A program made the position numbers and the translations under genes. A DNA stretch of 16,464 bases, taken from Porticoccaceae bacterium. GTDB taxonomy: Bacteria; Pseudomonadota; Gammaproteobacteria; Pseudomonadales; Porticoccaceae. Location of the stretch: positions 1 through 16,464 of the forward strand of contig JAHRWI010000099.1 in NCBI GenBank assembly GCA_019090225.1, given 5' to 3'. The notes beneath the pieces were generated by a model, which had not been told where the DNA came from, made no database searches, and saw only the letters and a list, made by a program, of their open reading frames with translations. Below, in pieces: positions 1 to 7,878 of this stretch (the first letter of the stretch is position 1; the number at the start of each line of letters is the position of its first letter).

Positions 1-572
1 CGACCGGCGATATGCTTCGTGCGGCGGTAAAAGCCGGCACTGAACTGGGTTTGAAAGCCAAAGATATTATGGAGTCTGGGGGTCTGGTTTCAGACGAGTT
101 GATTATTGCGCTGGTTAAAGAGCGCATAGAAGAACCAGATTGCGTGAATGGTTTTTTGTTTGATGGTTTTCCGCGGACTATTCCACAGGCGGAAGCTTTA
201 ATTGAAGCCGGAGTAAATATAGATTACGTGATAGAAGTCTATGTTGAAGATGAAGAAATCATCGCAAGACTTAGCGGCCGTCGAGTCCACGAAGCCTCAG
301 GGCGAATATATCATATTGCACATAATCCACCCGCAAAAGAAGGTCTGGACGATGCTACAGGTGAGTCGCTGATTCAGCGCGCTGATGACAGTGCCGAAAC
401 CGTGCGTAAACGTCTGGATGTCTATCATGAGCAAACCGAACCGCTGGTAAGTTTTTATACTGAATTAGCTGCCGGTAAACCAGAAGGTGCGGCTGGCTAT
501 GTGCGCGTAGACGGTGTTGGTGATCTCGATACGGTTCAGCAGCGTTTAGTTAGCGCACTAAAAGACGACTAA
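1..572 (+). CDS. adk: Adenylate kinase, 5'-truncated by window edge
   Basis: Cytosolic enzyme that interconverts ATP + AMP and 2 ADP. The reading frame is open from base 1. The first full codons read T-G-D before the Met at position 12, which matches the STGDMLRAA motif near residue 30 of the E. coli enzyme. About 30 N-terminal residues, including the P-loop GxPGxGKGT, therefore lie outside the window, and the Met at 12 is internal. Visible landmarks are the AMP-site segment GFLFDGFPRTIPQA, a long LID domain (GRRVHEASGRIYHIAHNPP, then DDATGESLIQRADD) and ETVRKRLDVYH. The LID lacks the four zinc cysteines, as in other gammaproteobacterial forms. The stop is TAA at 570-572, and hemH follows 86 nt later, the same order as in E. 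coli. The identification is secure; only the start is missing. Confidence 0.97.
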   Translation, partial: TGDMLRAAVKAGTELGLKAKDIMESGGLVSDELIIALVKERIEEPDCVNGFLFDGFPRTIPQAEALIEAGVNIDYVIEVYVEDEEIIARLSGRRVHEASGRIYHIAHNPPAKEGLDDATGESLIQRADDSAETVRKRLDVYHEQTEPLVSFYTELAAGKPEGAAGYVRVDGVGDLDTVQQRLVSALKDD

Positions 573-658
573 CCAGGGCTCAACGATCCGTTAATGAATG
601 GTTATAACGGCGAGGCGGATATGGCCGTTTGTCGGAACGATACCTAGAGTAAAGCCCA

Positions 659-1672
659 GTGCCTGATTCAAAAAGCGGTGTCATTTTAGTCAACCTGGGC
701 ACTCCAGAATCGCCGACAGCTGCCTCCGTGCGGCGATTCTTGCGGGAGTTTTTATCTGACCCCAGAGTGATCGATGCCCCGCGACTACCCTGGAAAATAT
801 TACTCAACACCATCATTCTGCCTTTGCGGTCGCGAAAGGTCGCTCGCGCCTATGCAAGTATCTGGACCGAACAGGGCTCGCCACTACGTAAATATAGTCA
901 GGGCTTAGCTGAGGGTTTGTGTCAGTCCCCTCAATTGGGGCATCAAGGCATTGCCCAGAGCACCGTCGAGAACAGCGGCCCGGTTATTGAAATCGTCTGG
1001 GCTATGACCTACGGCGAGCCGAGCATAGAAAGCGAAATAGAGGGAATGCTTGGCAGGGGTATTGATAAAATACTGGTGCTGCCCCTATACCCCCAGTTTT
1101 CTTCGACCACAACGGGTGCTGTGTATGATCGTTTACAGAGCATTAACAAGACCCGTCGAAATATCCCAGATATCCGATGTGTTCATGATTATCATGATGA
1201 GCCTTTCTATATTGAAGCTTTAGCAAGCTCAGTGACAGAGCACTGGCATACTACTGGCAAGAAACAAAAATTATTAATGTCATTTCATGGCCTGCCGGAA
1301 AGTTATGTCGACAAGGGTGATCCCTATATTGATCAATGCAAAAAAACCGCATGCCTTCTCGCCGAGCAACTAGAACTGAATGTCGATGAGTGGGCCTATA
1401 GTTTCCAGTCACGTTTTGGGCCGGCAAATTGGGTAAAGCCTTATACAGACGAAACCCTGGTCAGTTGGGCGCAGGATGACGTTCAAAATGTAGATGTTAT
1501 TTGTCCTTCCTTTGCAACGGATTGTCTGGAAACATTGGAAGAAGTTGGTCTGCAATATCGCGATCTTTTCCGACAATCTGGGGGTGCCGAATTACTATTG
1601 ATGCCCTGCTTAAACAGCACTTCAAGACATATAACGTTACTGGAAGAATTAATAATTAAAAACACGTGGTGA
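659..1672 (+). CDS. hemH: Ferrochelatase (protohaem ferro-lyase)
   Basis: Inserts Fe2+ into protoporphyrin IX, the last step of protohaem synthesis, at the inner face of the cytoplasmic membrane. The protein has 337 residues, close to the family's usual 320-340. Motifs seen are VILVNLGTPESP (residues 8-19), the SFHGLPESY block with the metal-site His (H210), FQSRFGPANWVKPYTDE, and DCLETLEE with the conserved active-site Glu (E291). The start must be the GTG at 659, because an in-frame TAA lies at 650-652 and no other start codon precedes the conserved N-terminal motif. The ribosome-binding site is poor (a weak GAG/AAAG around 646-653), so translation may be modest. The gene may share the adk transcript; I see no clear promoter or terminator in the 86-nt gap. 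Cysteines are present (residues 227, 232, 282 and 289), but I cannot establish a [2Fe-2S] site. Confidence 0.96.
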   Translation: MPDSKSGVILVNLGTPESPTAASVRRFLREFLSDPRVIDAPRLPWKILLNTIILPLRSRKVARAYASIWTEQGSPLRKYSQGLAEGLCQSPQLGHQGIAQSTVENSGPVIEIVWAMTYGEPSIESEIEGMLGRGIDKILVLPLYPQFSSTTTGAVYDRLQSINKTRRNIPDIRCVHDYHDEPFYIEALASSVTEHWHTTGKKQKLLMSFHGLPESYVDKGDPYIDQCKKTACLLAEQLELNVDEWAYSFQSRFGPANWVKPYTDETLVSWAQDDVQNVDVICPSFATDCLETLEEVGLQYRDLFRQSGGAELLLMPCLNSTSRHITLLEELIIKNTW

Positions 1673-1763
1673 AATACTGCTTCACCCATCTACCTAATTT
1701 AAAAATAGAATCACTTCGTTAATGTATACGAATAATATATAAATAAATATCCATAGATATATC

Positions 1764-1792
1764 TTGGTTATTTAATGCGCTTGTATTAAAAT
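1764..1792 (+). promoter_or_regulatory. Candidate sigma70 promoter for the AT-hook protein gene
   Basis: TTGGTT at 1764-1769 is followed after 17 nt by TAAAAT at 1787-1792, inside the very AT-rich 182-nt gap after hemH. The spacing is ideal and each box matches consensus at four or five positions. It lies about 60 nt before the gene start at 1855. I see no terminator hairpin between hemH and this promoter, so some read-through is possible. Confidence 0.45.
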
Positions 1793-1854
1793 CGCGCAAG
1801 CTACCAACCTGTAAAAATCATACGCTAACATTTTCGGCATTTAGGAGCAGATTT

Positions 1855-2736
1855 ATGGCGCGTTCAGCCACAAAAAAAGTTGCAAATAAAACCCCTCAAA
1901 AGAATAAGCGCTTATCGACAAAAGCGTTATCAGCAATTGATAAAGTGGAGCAGAGCTTTAAGTCGGCTCAGGCGGAAGTGGAGCGTCATCAGAACAATCT
2001 TCGCATTGCACGAGGCAAGCTGAAAGCCCGGCGTGTAGAAGCAGCTAAGAAGGGAACCCGCGCATCTCAAGCCCTGGTGGATAGAGCCTATGCAGCAGTC
2101 GCGAAAGCAGTGGTGTCCGTAGATGAAGCACACAGAAAGGCCAGCCTTGTTAAAGCGAAAGTAAAAGTGGCTAAAATTTTACAACAGGTTGAAAGCGCTG
2201 AAGTGAGTGCCGAAGAAAGGATTCTCGCTCTTGAAGTCAGGCTTGCTGGGCAAGCGGAAGAGCATCTCAAATCTACTCTGGAAAAATTTGAAACCCGTTG
2301 GCGAAAAAGACGCGCCTTAATGGATGCTCGGAAATTGAAGCTTGCCAAAAGGAGTGCTAGCTCAAAAGTTAAAAGCGCTGCAAAAAAAGCCCAGATGGAA
2401 ATTAAAACGGTCGAAAAGAAAGCGGCCAAATCTTTAGCGAAACCGGTTAAAACGCCAGGACGCCCAGGACGTCCTAAAAGAGAGGCTGCCGTTCAGACTA
2501 AAGTGGCTAAAGCGGCACCAAAAAAACGTGGGCGGCCAGCAACGGCAAAACCAGCTAGCGCGGTCAGCGCTACACCGAAGAAACGCAGTCGACCTGCGAA
2601 GTCTGCAGCCGCTAAGGGTGTTGCTACCAAGGCTCCAGTTAGCGCAGTCAAAAAACGCGGTAGACCGGCGAAGGCCAAGTCAGTATCGGTTGCAGCAGCA
2701 CCTAAGAGACGTGGTCGTCCACCAAAAGCAAAGTAG
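1855..2736 (+). CDS. AlgP-like / histone H1-like AT-hook DNA-binding protein
   Basis: A 293-residue, very basic Lys/Ala-rich protein. Residues about 25-190 are rich in heptad-like Ala, Lys, Glu and Val and should form long helices or a coiled coil. The tail is a disordered string of AT-hook cores: GRPGRPKR at 202-209, KKRGRP at 223-228, KKRSRP at 242-247, KKRGRP at 266-271 and KRRGRP at 284-289, separated by Ala/Ser/Thr-rich linkers. This coiled coil plus histone H1-like tail is the layout of Pseudomonas AlgP (AlgR3), although AlgP uses KPAA repeats. It probably binds the minor groove of AT-rich DNA and shapes the nucleoid; any specific regulon is unknown. The start is ATG 1855 with AGGAG at 1843-1847, 7 nt away. 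The gene stands alone between its own candidate promoter and a strong terminator, and its tail codons are varied enough to suggest long-standing selection rather than a recent repeat expansion. Confidence 0.85.
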   Translation: MARSATKKVANKTPQKNKRLSTKALSAIDKVEQSFKSAQAEVERHQNNLRIARGKLKARRVEAAKKGTRASQALVDRAYAAVAKAVVSVDEAHRKASLVKAKVKVAKILQQVESAEVSAEERILALEVRLAGQAEEHLKSTLEKFETRWRKRRALMDARKLKLAKRSASSKVKSAAKKAQMEIKTVEKKAAKSLAKPVKTPGRPGRPKREAAVQTKVAKAAPKKRGRPATAKPASAVSATPKKRSRPAKSAAAKGVATKAPVSAVKKRGRPAKAKSVSVAAAPKRRGRPPKAK

Positions 2737-2811
2737 CTTTAGGTGGATAGCTTGATAAAATCAGCTAGACTGAGAATAGGCTAGTAAATAATAGCTCGAT
2801 AAATTAGCAAT

Positions 2812-2840
2812 AAAATCCCCCCACTTTTGGGGGGATTTTT
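2812..2840 (+). terminator. Strong rho-independent terminator ahead of tsaB
   Basis: AAAATCCCCCC (2812-2822) pairs perfectly with GGGGGGATTTT (2829-2839) across a 6-nt loop, and a short T run follows. This is an 11-bp stem with six G-C pairs. It ends the AT-hook gene transcript. The A- and T-rich flanks are symmetric, so it could also act on transcripts from the other side. It ends only about 20 nt before the tsaB start. Confidence 0.9.
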
Positions 2841-2859
2841 AGTTGGCGATAGCAGAATT

Positions 2860-3591
2860 GTGGTAAAAATCATTGCTATAGATACAGCCTCAAGTTCCTG
2901 TTCGGTAGCTTTGTCTAACGACGGAGCTATATCCGTATTACGTGAATCAAAACCTCGGCAGCATATTCAATTAATTTTGCCCCTGGTCGATGAGCTACTT
3001 AAACGCAGTGGTTTGTCGATACTTGACATCGACGCCATCAGTTTTAATCAGGGGCCGGGTTCTTTTACTGGCCTACGCATTGGCATGGGTGTGGTGCAGG
3101 GCCTCGCTTTTGGTGCAAATCTTCAGGTCTTACCGGTATCCACCTTGCAGTCCATCGCGCAACTAGCGATAGAAAGAGGTTTGGTGGGTAGGGGCCAAGC
3201 CGTCATGCCGATGATTGATGCAAGAATGAACGAAGTTTATTGGGGTGTTTATATGAATATTGATGGGCTTGCCAGAGAGCTATACCCCGATGCCCTAAAT
3301 ATCCCAGATGATGTCGGCGCGAGTATGCTTAATCAAAGCACTCAGAACCTGAGCGAACTTGTTGTTACCGCTATCGGAGTCGGGGACGGCTGGCAGTTTC
3401 GAAAGCGAATATCGGTACGGCCTCTAGTGATATACGAGGAGCTTAGCAGCGATGCTGAACAAGTCCTCACGCTGGCAATAGATAATTACCGGCGCGGTGG
3501 GGGTGTTCCAGTGGATCAGGTCGAGCCGCTTTATTTGCGCAATGAAATTAGCTGGACCAAACGCCAAAGGCTTCGGCAGCCAGGCAACTAG
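2860..3591 (+). CDS. tsaB: tRNA t6A37 biosynthesis protein TsaB
   Basis: Non-catalytic, ASKHA-fold partner of TsaD in the TsaB-TsaD-TsaE complex, which installs N6-threonylcarbamoyladenosine at position 37 of ANN-decoding tRNAs in the cytosol. The protein is 243 residues, close to the 231 of E. coli. Family marks are the N-terminal beta-hairpin start VKIIAIDTASSSCSVAL, the NQGPGSFTGLRIG motif (residues 63-75) and MIDARMNEVYWGVY. The GTG at 2860 is preferred because it places the start one residue before VKIIAIDTA. A TTG at 2827 would add 11 residues and lies inside the terminator hairpin. There is no good Shine-Dalgarno sequence before either. uppP follows after 32 nt and is probably co-transcribed. 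Confidence 0.93.
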   Translation: MVKIIAIDTASSSCSVALSNDGAISVLRESKPRQHIQLILPLVDELLKRSGLSILDIDAISFNQGPGSFTGLRIGMGVVQGLAFGANLQVLPVSTLQSIAQLAIERGLVGRGQAVMPMIDARMNEVYWGVYMNIDGLARELYPDALNIPDDVGASMLNQSTQNLSELVVTAIGVGDGWQFRKRISVRPLVIYEELSSDAEQVLTLAIDNYRRGGGVPVDQVEPLYLRNEISWTKRQRLRQPGN

Positions 3592-3623
3592 ATTCGCGAG
3601 CCAAATAACTAGAAAGGTATATT

Positions 3624-4448
3624 GTGGATATTTTACAGTTAGTATTGCTGGCAATTGTTCAGGGACTGACTGAATTTTTACCTATCTCAAGTTCTGCCCA
3701 CCTGATTATTCCGGCCCAGATACTGGATTTATCCGATCAGGGTTTGGCTTTTGATATTGCCGTTCATGTCGGGTCTCTATTCGCGGTTATCTTTTATTTG
3801 CGGGATGAAATCTATCAGCTCGCCGCCGGGTGGCTAAAATCAATAAGCGGCGGTGGTTCTTCCCCTGAGAGTCGCCTGGTCTGGTACCTGGCTATCGGCA
3901 CTATCCCGGTAGGGCTGGGTGGTCTGTTATTGGGTGATTTTGTCGAGACCTATTTACGTTCGATTGCAGTAATAGCGAGCACCACTATTATTTTTGCCAT
4001 AGTGTTGGCCCTGGCGGACAAAAAGGGCGTTCATCAACTGGATATGAATAGCCTTACCTGGAAAAGCGCTTTGATGATTGGTCTGGCGCAAATGCTTGCT
4101 CTGATACCCGGAACCTCAAGATCTGGTATTACCATGACCGCTGCCCTGGCCTTGGGCTTTAAGCGAACCGAGGCAGCGCGTTATTCATTTCTGCTGGCTA
4201 TCCCCGTGATTGTGCTCAGTGGTGGCTACCAGGCTGTCCAGTTTGGAACTGCCCCCGCCTCAGTCTCGGGCCAGGCCCTTGTGCCTTGGGGTGACATGCT
4301 GATTGGGATGGTTGTTTCGGCACTTACGGCGTTTACCTGCATTCATTTTTTCCTTGCTCTGGTCAATCGAATCGGCATGATGCCCTTTGTCTGGTATAGA
4401 TTGGTGCTCGGTGCAGTGTTGTTTGGCTTTGTGTTTGCTGGCGTATGA
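3624..4448 (+). CDS. uppP: Undecaprenyl-diphosphatase UppP (BacA family)
   Basis: Integral membrane phosphatase that converts undecaprenyl diphosphate to the monophosphate, recycling the lipid carrier for peptidoglycan and other envelope glycans. The protein has 274 residues and many hydrophobic segments across its length. Both family motifs are present: the N-terminal GLTEFLPISSSAH (residues 14-26, with the conserved E17) and LIPGTSRSGITM (residues 160-171, with the catalytic Arg at 166). The start is GTG 3624 with AGAAAGG at 3611-3617, 6 nt away. It sits 32 nt after tsaB and 46 nt before the next gene. The family can also give bacitracin tolerance when overexpressed. The identification is secure. 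Confidence 0.96.
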   Translation: MDILQLVLLAIVQGLTEFLPISSSAHLIIPAQILDLSDQGLAFDIAVHVGSLFAVIFYLRDEIYQLAAGWLKSISGGGSSPESRLVWYLAIGTIPVGLGGLLLGDFVETYLRSIAVIASTTIIFAIVLALADKKGVHQLDMNSLTWKSALMIGLAQMLALIPGTSRSGITMTAALALGFKRTEAARYSFLLAIPVIVLSGGYQAVQFGTAPASVSGQALVPWGDMLIGMVVSALTAFTCIHFFLALVNRIGMMPFVWYRLVLGAVLFGFVFAGV

Positions 4449-4494
4449 TCAGCAGAAGTTTGTTCGAATGGCTTAGTTTGATGGGAATGTTTGG

Positions 4495-5379
4495 ATGATA
4501 AAAAAAGTAGCTTTTTTAGGGCTTGGCGTGATGGGTTACCCCATGGCAGGTCATCTCAGCGAAGCCGGTTTCCAGGTATCAGTATATAACCGCACGCAGA
4601 AGAGAGCCGATGACTGGATTGCACAATATCAGGGCATTGCTGCGACCAGTCCTGCTCAGGCAGTGGTTGATGCAGATACAGTATTTACCTGTGTGGGTCA
4701 GGACGACGATGTCCGGGAAATTTGCTATGGCGAAGCCGGGGCGCTGGATGCTATGTCTTCGGGCAGTATCCTGGTAGACCACACTACCGCTTCGGCGGCA
4801 TTAGCTCGCGAAATTAGTACCGCTTGCGAGGCGCGCGAACTAGGCTTTATCGACGCACCGGTATCCGGTGGCCAGCAGGGCGCGGAACATGGCCGCTTGA
4901 CGGTTATGTGCGGCGGCGAAGCAAGCATCTTTGATACGGCTCGCCCGGTCATTGAAAGTTTTGCCCAGACGGTGAGGTTGATGGGCCCGGCAGGCAACGG
5001 TCAGCTCTGTAAAATGGTTAATCAGATTTGTATCGCCGGTATCGTTCAAGGTTTAGCCGAAGGTTTACACTTTGCAAATCAGGCGGGTCTGGATGCGGAG
5101 GAGGTCATCAAGGTGATCTCAAAGGGTGCCGCGCAATCCTGGCAAATGGAAAACCGACATCAGACCATGTTGGCCGGTGACTATGAACACGGCTTTGCGG
5201 TTGACTGGATGCGTAAAGACCTGGGCATGGTGCTTGGTGAGGCCAGGGCAAACGGTGCTCAAATACCGGTCACCGCCCTGGTCGATCAGTTTTATGCGGA
5301 TATTCAGGCCCAGGGTGGCGGCCGCTGGGATACGTCGAGTTTGTTGACTCGGCTTTCTGGTAAGAAACCCGGCTCGTAA
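4495..5379 (+). CDS. 3-hydroxyisobutyrate dehydrogenase-family oxidoreductase
   Basis: NAD(P)-dependent beta-hydroxyacid dehydrogenase of 294 residues, the usual family length. In order: the Rossmann motif FLGLGVMGYPMAGHL (residues 8-22), YNRTQKRA after the second strand, the substrate motif DAPVSGGQQGAEHG (residues 120-133), the catalytic segment GPAGNGQLCKMVNQ with catalytic Lys 173 and Asn 176, and a helical C-terminal domain including KDLGMVLGEARANG. The substrate could be 3-hydroxyisobutyrate, tartronate semialdehyde or another small beta-hydroxyacid; sequence alone does not decide this. The residue after the second Rossmann strand is Asn-Arg-Thr (residues 32-34), which in this family often goes with NADPH preference. 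The start is ATG 4495; upstream GGGA (about 4483) is a weak ribosome site. No valine-catabolism genes lie nearby. Confidence 0.88.
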   Translation: MIKKVAFLGLGVMGYPMAGHLSEAGFQVSVYNRTQKRADDWIAQYQGIAATSPAQAVVDADTVFTCVGQDDDVREICYGEAGALDAMSSGSILVDHTTASAALAREISTACEARELGFIDAPVSGGQQGAEHGRLTVMCGGEASIFDTARPVIESFAQTVRLMGPAGNGQLCKMVNQICIAGIVQGLAEGLHFANQAGLDAEEVIKVISKGAAQSWQMENRHQTMLAGDYEHGFAVDWMRKDLGMVLGEARANGAQIPVTALVDQFYADIQAQGGGRWDTSSLLTRLSGKKPGS

Positions 5380-5483
5380 AAAGGCATTTAGTTACTTGAA
5401 AGCGCGACCAACGAAAATCCCAGCCAGCAACAAAAAACCATCGATAAACACTTCTGTGATTAAAAGACAGGCGAATAAATATC

Positions 5484-6863
5484 ATGACATCGCAAGCCAG
5501 CCGTAAAGAAGTCAATCAGCAGCCCACGCAGGAATTCAATCAGCAATTACTGGAATTTATTGAACGCTCTCCCACGCCTTTTCACGCCACTCAGAATATC
5601 GCATCTATGCTGGAAGACGCCGGTTTTGAGCAGCTTGCTGAAGGCGATGAATGGTCGCTTAATGAGGGCGGTCGATATTATCTAACGCGTAACGATTCTT
5701 CGATTATTGCATTTATTCAGGGTGTATCGACAAATACTGCATCGAGTAGCCTGGATGTGGGTATCCGAATGGTCGGAGCCCACACCGATAGCCCAACGCT
5801 GATGGTCAAACCCCAGCCAGAGAAAATAAAAGATTATTTCCAGTTGGGCGTCGAAGTCTATGGTGGAGCCTTATTGAACCCCTGGTTTGATCGGGATCTA
5901 TCCATAGCTGGGCGAGTGGTGTATCGAGATAAGCAAAGCAATAGCTTGAATAAGCGGCTAATAAATTTCCAGCGTCCGGTAGCCACTATCCCTAGTTTAG
6001 CGATTCATCTGGATCGGGAAGCCAATAAAAACCGCACGGTAAATCCGCAAACTGATATTCCGCCTATTTTATTTGAAGCGGGCAGTGATGAGTGCAAGGA
6101 TTTCCGGACCTTATTGGCTCGCCAATTATTGAGTGAGCATGATGATCTTAAAGATACTCCTGATATAGAGGTTTTCGATTACGAGTTATGTTTTTACGAC
6201 ACCCAGGCTCCCGCGCAAATTGGCTTGAACAATGATTTTATTGCCTCGGCACGATTGGATAATTTGCTCAGTTGCTTTTGTGGCTTGCAGGCGCTGCTTA
6301 AGGTTTGTGCAGATAGCCAGACGCCACAAACCTGCATGCTAGTTTGCACCGACCATGAAGAAGTCGGCAGTGCCTCAGCCTGCGGCGCGCAGGGGCCAAT
6401 GCTGCAAACTACTTTGGAACGCATGCTCCCCGATGGGCAAGCGCGAGCCCGAGCCATCAGCCGATCGTTGATGATCTCCGCTGACAACGCCCATGGTGTG
6501 CACCCAAACTACGCCAGTAAACATGACGGCAACCATGTGCCGGTGTTAAATCGTGGCCCCGTGTTAAAAATTAATGCCAACCAGCGCTACGCGACCACCA
6601 GTGTCACCGCAGCACTATTTCGCCAGTGGTGTGAGCTTCAAGCCGTGCCTTTACAATCTTTTGTTACCCGCACCGATCTCGGTTGTGGTAGTACCATAGG
6701 CCCCATCACCGCCACGCAAATCGGCGTGCCAACCCTGGATGTCGGTGTGCCAACTTTTGCCATGCATTCAATACGGGAGCTGGCAGGCTCGCAAGACGGC
6801 TATGATTTAAGTCGTGTTATGACCGCATGCTTTAATCATCAAGGGCCGATCGGCATAGCGTAA
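5484..6863 (+). CDS. apeB: M18-family metalloaminopeptidase (aspartyl aminopeptidase type)
   Basis: Cytosolic dinuclear-zinc aminopeptidase that removes N-terminal residues, typically acidic ones in this family. The protein has 459 residues; the family is normally about 430-480. All metal and catalytic residues can be placed: GAHTDSP (His 100, Asp 102), SARLDN (bridging Asp 259), TDHEEVGS (general-base Glu 292 and ligand Glu 293), SADNAHG (Asp 334) and AMHSIRE (His 428). The insertion domain between residues 110 and 240 is typical of M18. The start is ATG 5484. The ribosome site is weak (AGGCGA at 5468-5473, 10 nt away), but the protein alignment supports this start because the core begins at LLEFIERSPTPFHA (residues 22-35). 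It lies 104 nt after the dehydrogenase gene and 53 nt before the SDR gene, with no obvious terminator on either side. Confidence 0.94.
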   Translation: MTSQASRKEVNQQPTQEFNQQLLEFIERSPTPFHATQNIASMLEDAGFEQLAEGDEWSLNEGGRYYLTRNDSSIIAFIQGVSTNTASSSLDVGIRMVGAHTDSPTLMVKPQPEKIKDYFQLGVEVYGGALLNPWFDRDLSIAGRVVYRDKQSNSLNKRLINFQRPVATIPSLAIHLDREANKNRTVNPQTDIPPILFEAGSDECKDFRTLLARQLLSEHDDLKDTPDIEVFDYELCFYDTQAPAQIGLNNDFIASARLDNLLSCFCGLQALLKVCADSQTPQTCMLVCTDHEEVGSASACGAQGPMLQTTLERMLPDGQARARAISRSLMISADNAHGVHPNYASKHDGNHVPVLNRGPVLKINANQRYATTSVTAALFRQWCELQAVPLQSFVTRTDLGCGSTIGPITATQIGVPTLDVGVPTFAMHSIRELAGSQDGYDLSRVMTACFNHQGPIGIA

Positions 6864-6906
6864 GGGTTTAAACGAATTATTATTTGAAAACATAATCAAT
6901 TAAATT

Positions 6907-6910
6907 GGAG
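6907..6910 (+). promoter_or_regulatory. Shine-Dalgarno that decides the SDR gene start
   Basis: GGAG lies 6 nt before ATG 6917. It overlaps the in-frame TTG at 6905, so that TTG is most likely part of the ribosome-binding site rather than the start codon. Confidence 0.75.
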
Positions 6911-6916
6911 AAAACG

Positions 6917-7678
6917 ATGAGATTAAAAGACAAAGTAGCATTGGTCACCGGTGCCGGCGGCCCTATGGGCATGAGCGTTGCAAAACGTTTTGCCGAGCAG
7001 GGCGCCTCGCTGATTATGACCGATATTTCAGGTAGCCGCCTGGCCCAGGGCGTGGAGGAGATCGAACCATTACTGGCAAAAGGCGCAAAGGTTTTCGCCC
7101 AACGCGGTAGTGTATTGGTTGAAAGTGAAGTGGATGAATTGCTGGCAGGTAGCCGAGAACATTTTGATCGGGTGGATATTATTGTCAACGTGGTCGGCGG
7201 TTTGTGGCTAGATGCCAAGTACACGCCCGTGATTGACGTTCAGGAGGAGCGCTGGGACATGTGTTTTACCGTCAATATGAAAGGTATCTTCCACCTCACC
7301 CGAAAGCTCGCTCCGGCAATGCTTGAGAAAAAATACGGGAAAATTGTCAACGTTTCATCCATCGAATATGCCGGTGCCGCCGGACATGCCGATTACGGTG
7401 CAGCCAAAGCGGGTGTGACCTCTTTGACGCGAAGTCTGGCTGAAGAATTAGCGCCCCACGTTAATGTTAATTGCATTGCTCCGGGGATTATTCGCACCCT
7501 GGCTCTGAAAGATGTTGGCCAGGCTGTCGCTGATGAATTTGCCGAGAAAAACCTGCTTAAACGCATGGGCGAGCCGGAAGATATTGCCAACGCGGCTTTG
7601 TTCCTGGCCAGTGAAGAGTCCAGTTACATCACCGGTGTGACGATTCCAGTTTCCGGCGGTCTGTGGCCGGGTTTATAG
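6917..7678 (+). CDS. Short-chain dehydrogenase/reductase (SDR), FabG-like
   Basis: NAD(P)(H)-dependent oxidoreductase of 253 residues with the classical SDR layout. The cofactor motif is VTGAGGPMGM (residues 10-19), the acidic residue after strand 2 is D24-type TDIS (favouring NAD), the catalytic Ser is in NVSS (S147) and the YxxxK motif is Y160-K164. The C-terminal PVSGGLWPGL is typical. There are two departures from the usual pattern: the middle Gly of TGxxxGxG is Pro (P16), and the NNAG structural motif reads NVVGG (residues 90-94), although N90 aligns with its first Asn only approximately. The substrate is unknown; a hydroxy- or keto-acyl compound or a small alcohol is possible. The start at ATG 6917 is chosen from the GGAG 6 nt upstream. 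The gene follows apeB by 53 nt, but the functions do not obviously link. Confidence 0.87.
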   Translation: MRLKDKVALVTGAGGPMGMSVAKRFAEQGASLIMTDISGSRLAQGVEEIEPLLAKGAKVFAQRGSVLVESEVDELLAGSREHFDRVDIIVNVVGGLWLDAKYTPVIDVQEERWDMCFTVNMKGIFHLTRKLAPAMLEKKYGKIVNVSSIEYAGAAGHADYGAAKAGVTSLTRSLAEELAPHVNVNCIAPGIIRTLALKDVGQAVADEFAEKNLLKRMGEPEDIANAALFLASEESSYITGVTIPVSGGLWPGL

Positions 7679-7741
7679 ATTGAAGTTATCGCTTGAAGTT
7701 GTAGCCTGGGCTGGCGGATCAGGCTTTTAGCCTTGCCTAAT

Positions 7742-7762
7742 CGCGCTACCCAGCGTAGCGCG
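7742..7762. repeat. Perfect 8-bp inverted repeat in the SDR-prfB spacer
   Basis: CGCGCTAC (7742-7749) and GTAGCGCG (7755-7762) flank a 5-nt loop. No T run follows, so a rho-independent terminator is doubtful. A second, weaker inverted repeat lies downstream: CTAGTCT at 7789-7795 and AGACTAG at 7814-7820. The rest of the 200-nt gap between the SDR gene and prfB shows no ORF that I can support. Confidence 0.5.
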
Positions 7763-7878
7763 CCCGTTTGGCAATCTGACCCGGCCGCCTAGTCTGAGCA
7801 AGCGCATTTCGGTAGACTAGCGGGCTTGTTCCGTTGCACCCATTTTGTTGATTCCATTCACAGCCAAGCGACCTTTTT

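Noticed and set aside
580..816. Minus-strand ORF overlapping the adk-hemH gap and the hemH start
   Set aside because: No recognisable motif, and most of it is antisense to the conserved ferrochelatase N terminus.
2088..2429. Long minus-strand ORF rich in Leu, Ala, Ser and Phe
   Set aside because: It is the antisense shadow of a Lys/Ala/Glu-rich coding region; such composition avoids stop codons on the other strand.
2827..2859. TTG at 2827 as the tsaB start
   Set aside because: It would place the start inside the terminator hairpin and add 11 residues not found at the conserved TsaB N terminus.
7742..7762. Rho-independent terminator after the SDR gene
   Set aside because: The stem is good but no T run follows on either strand, so it is listed only as an inverted repeat.
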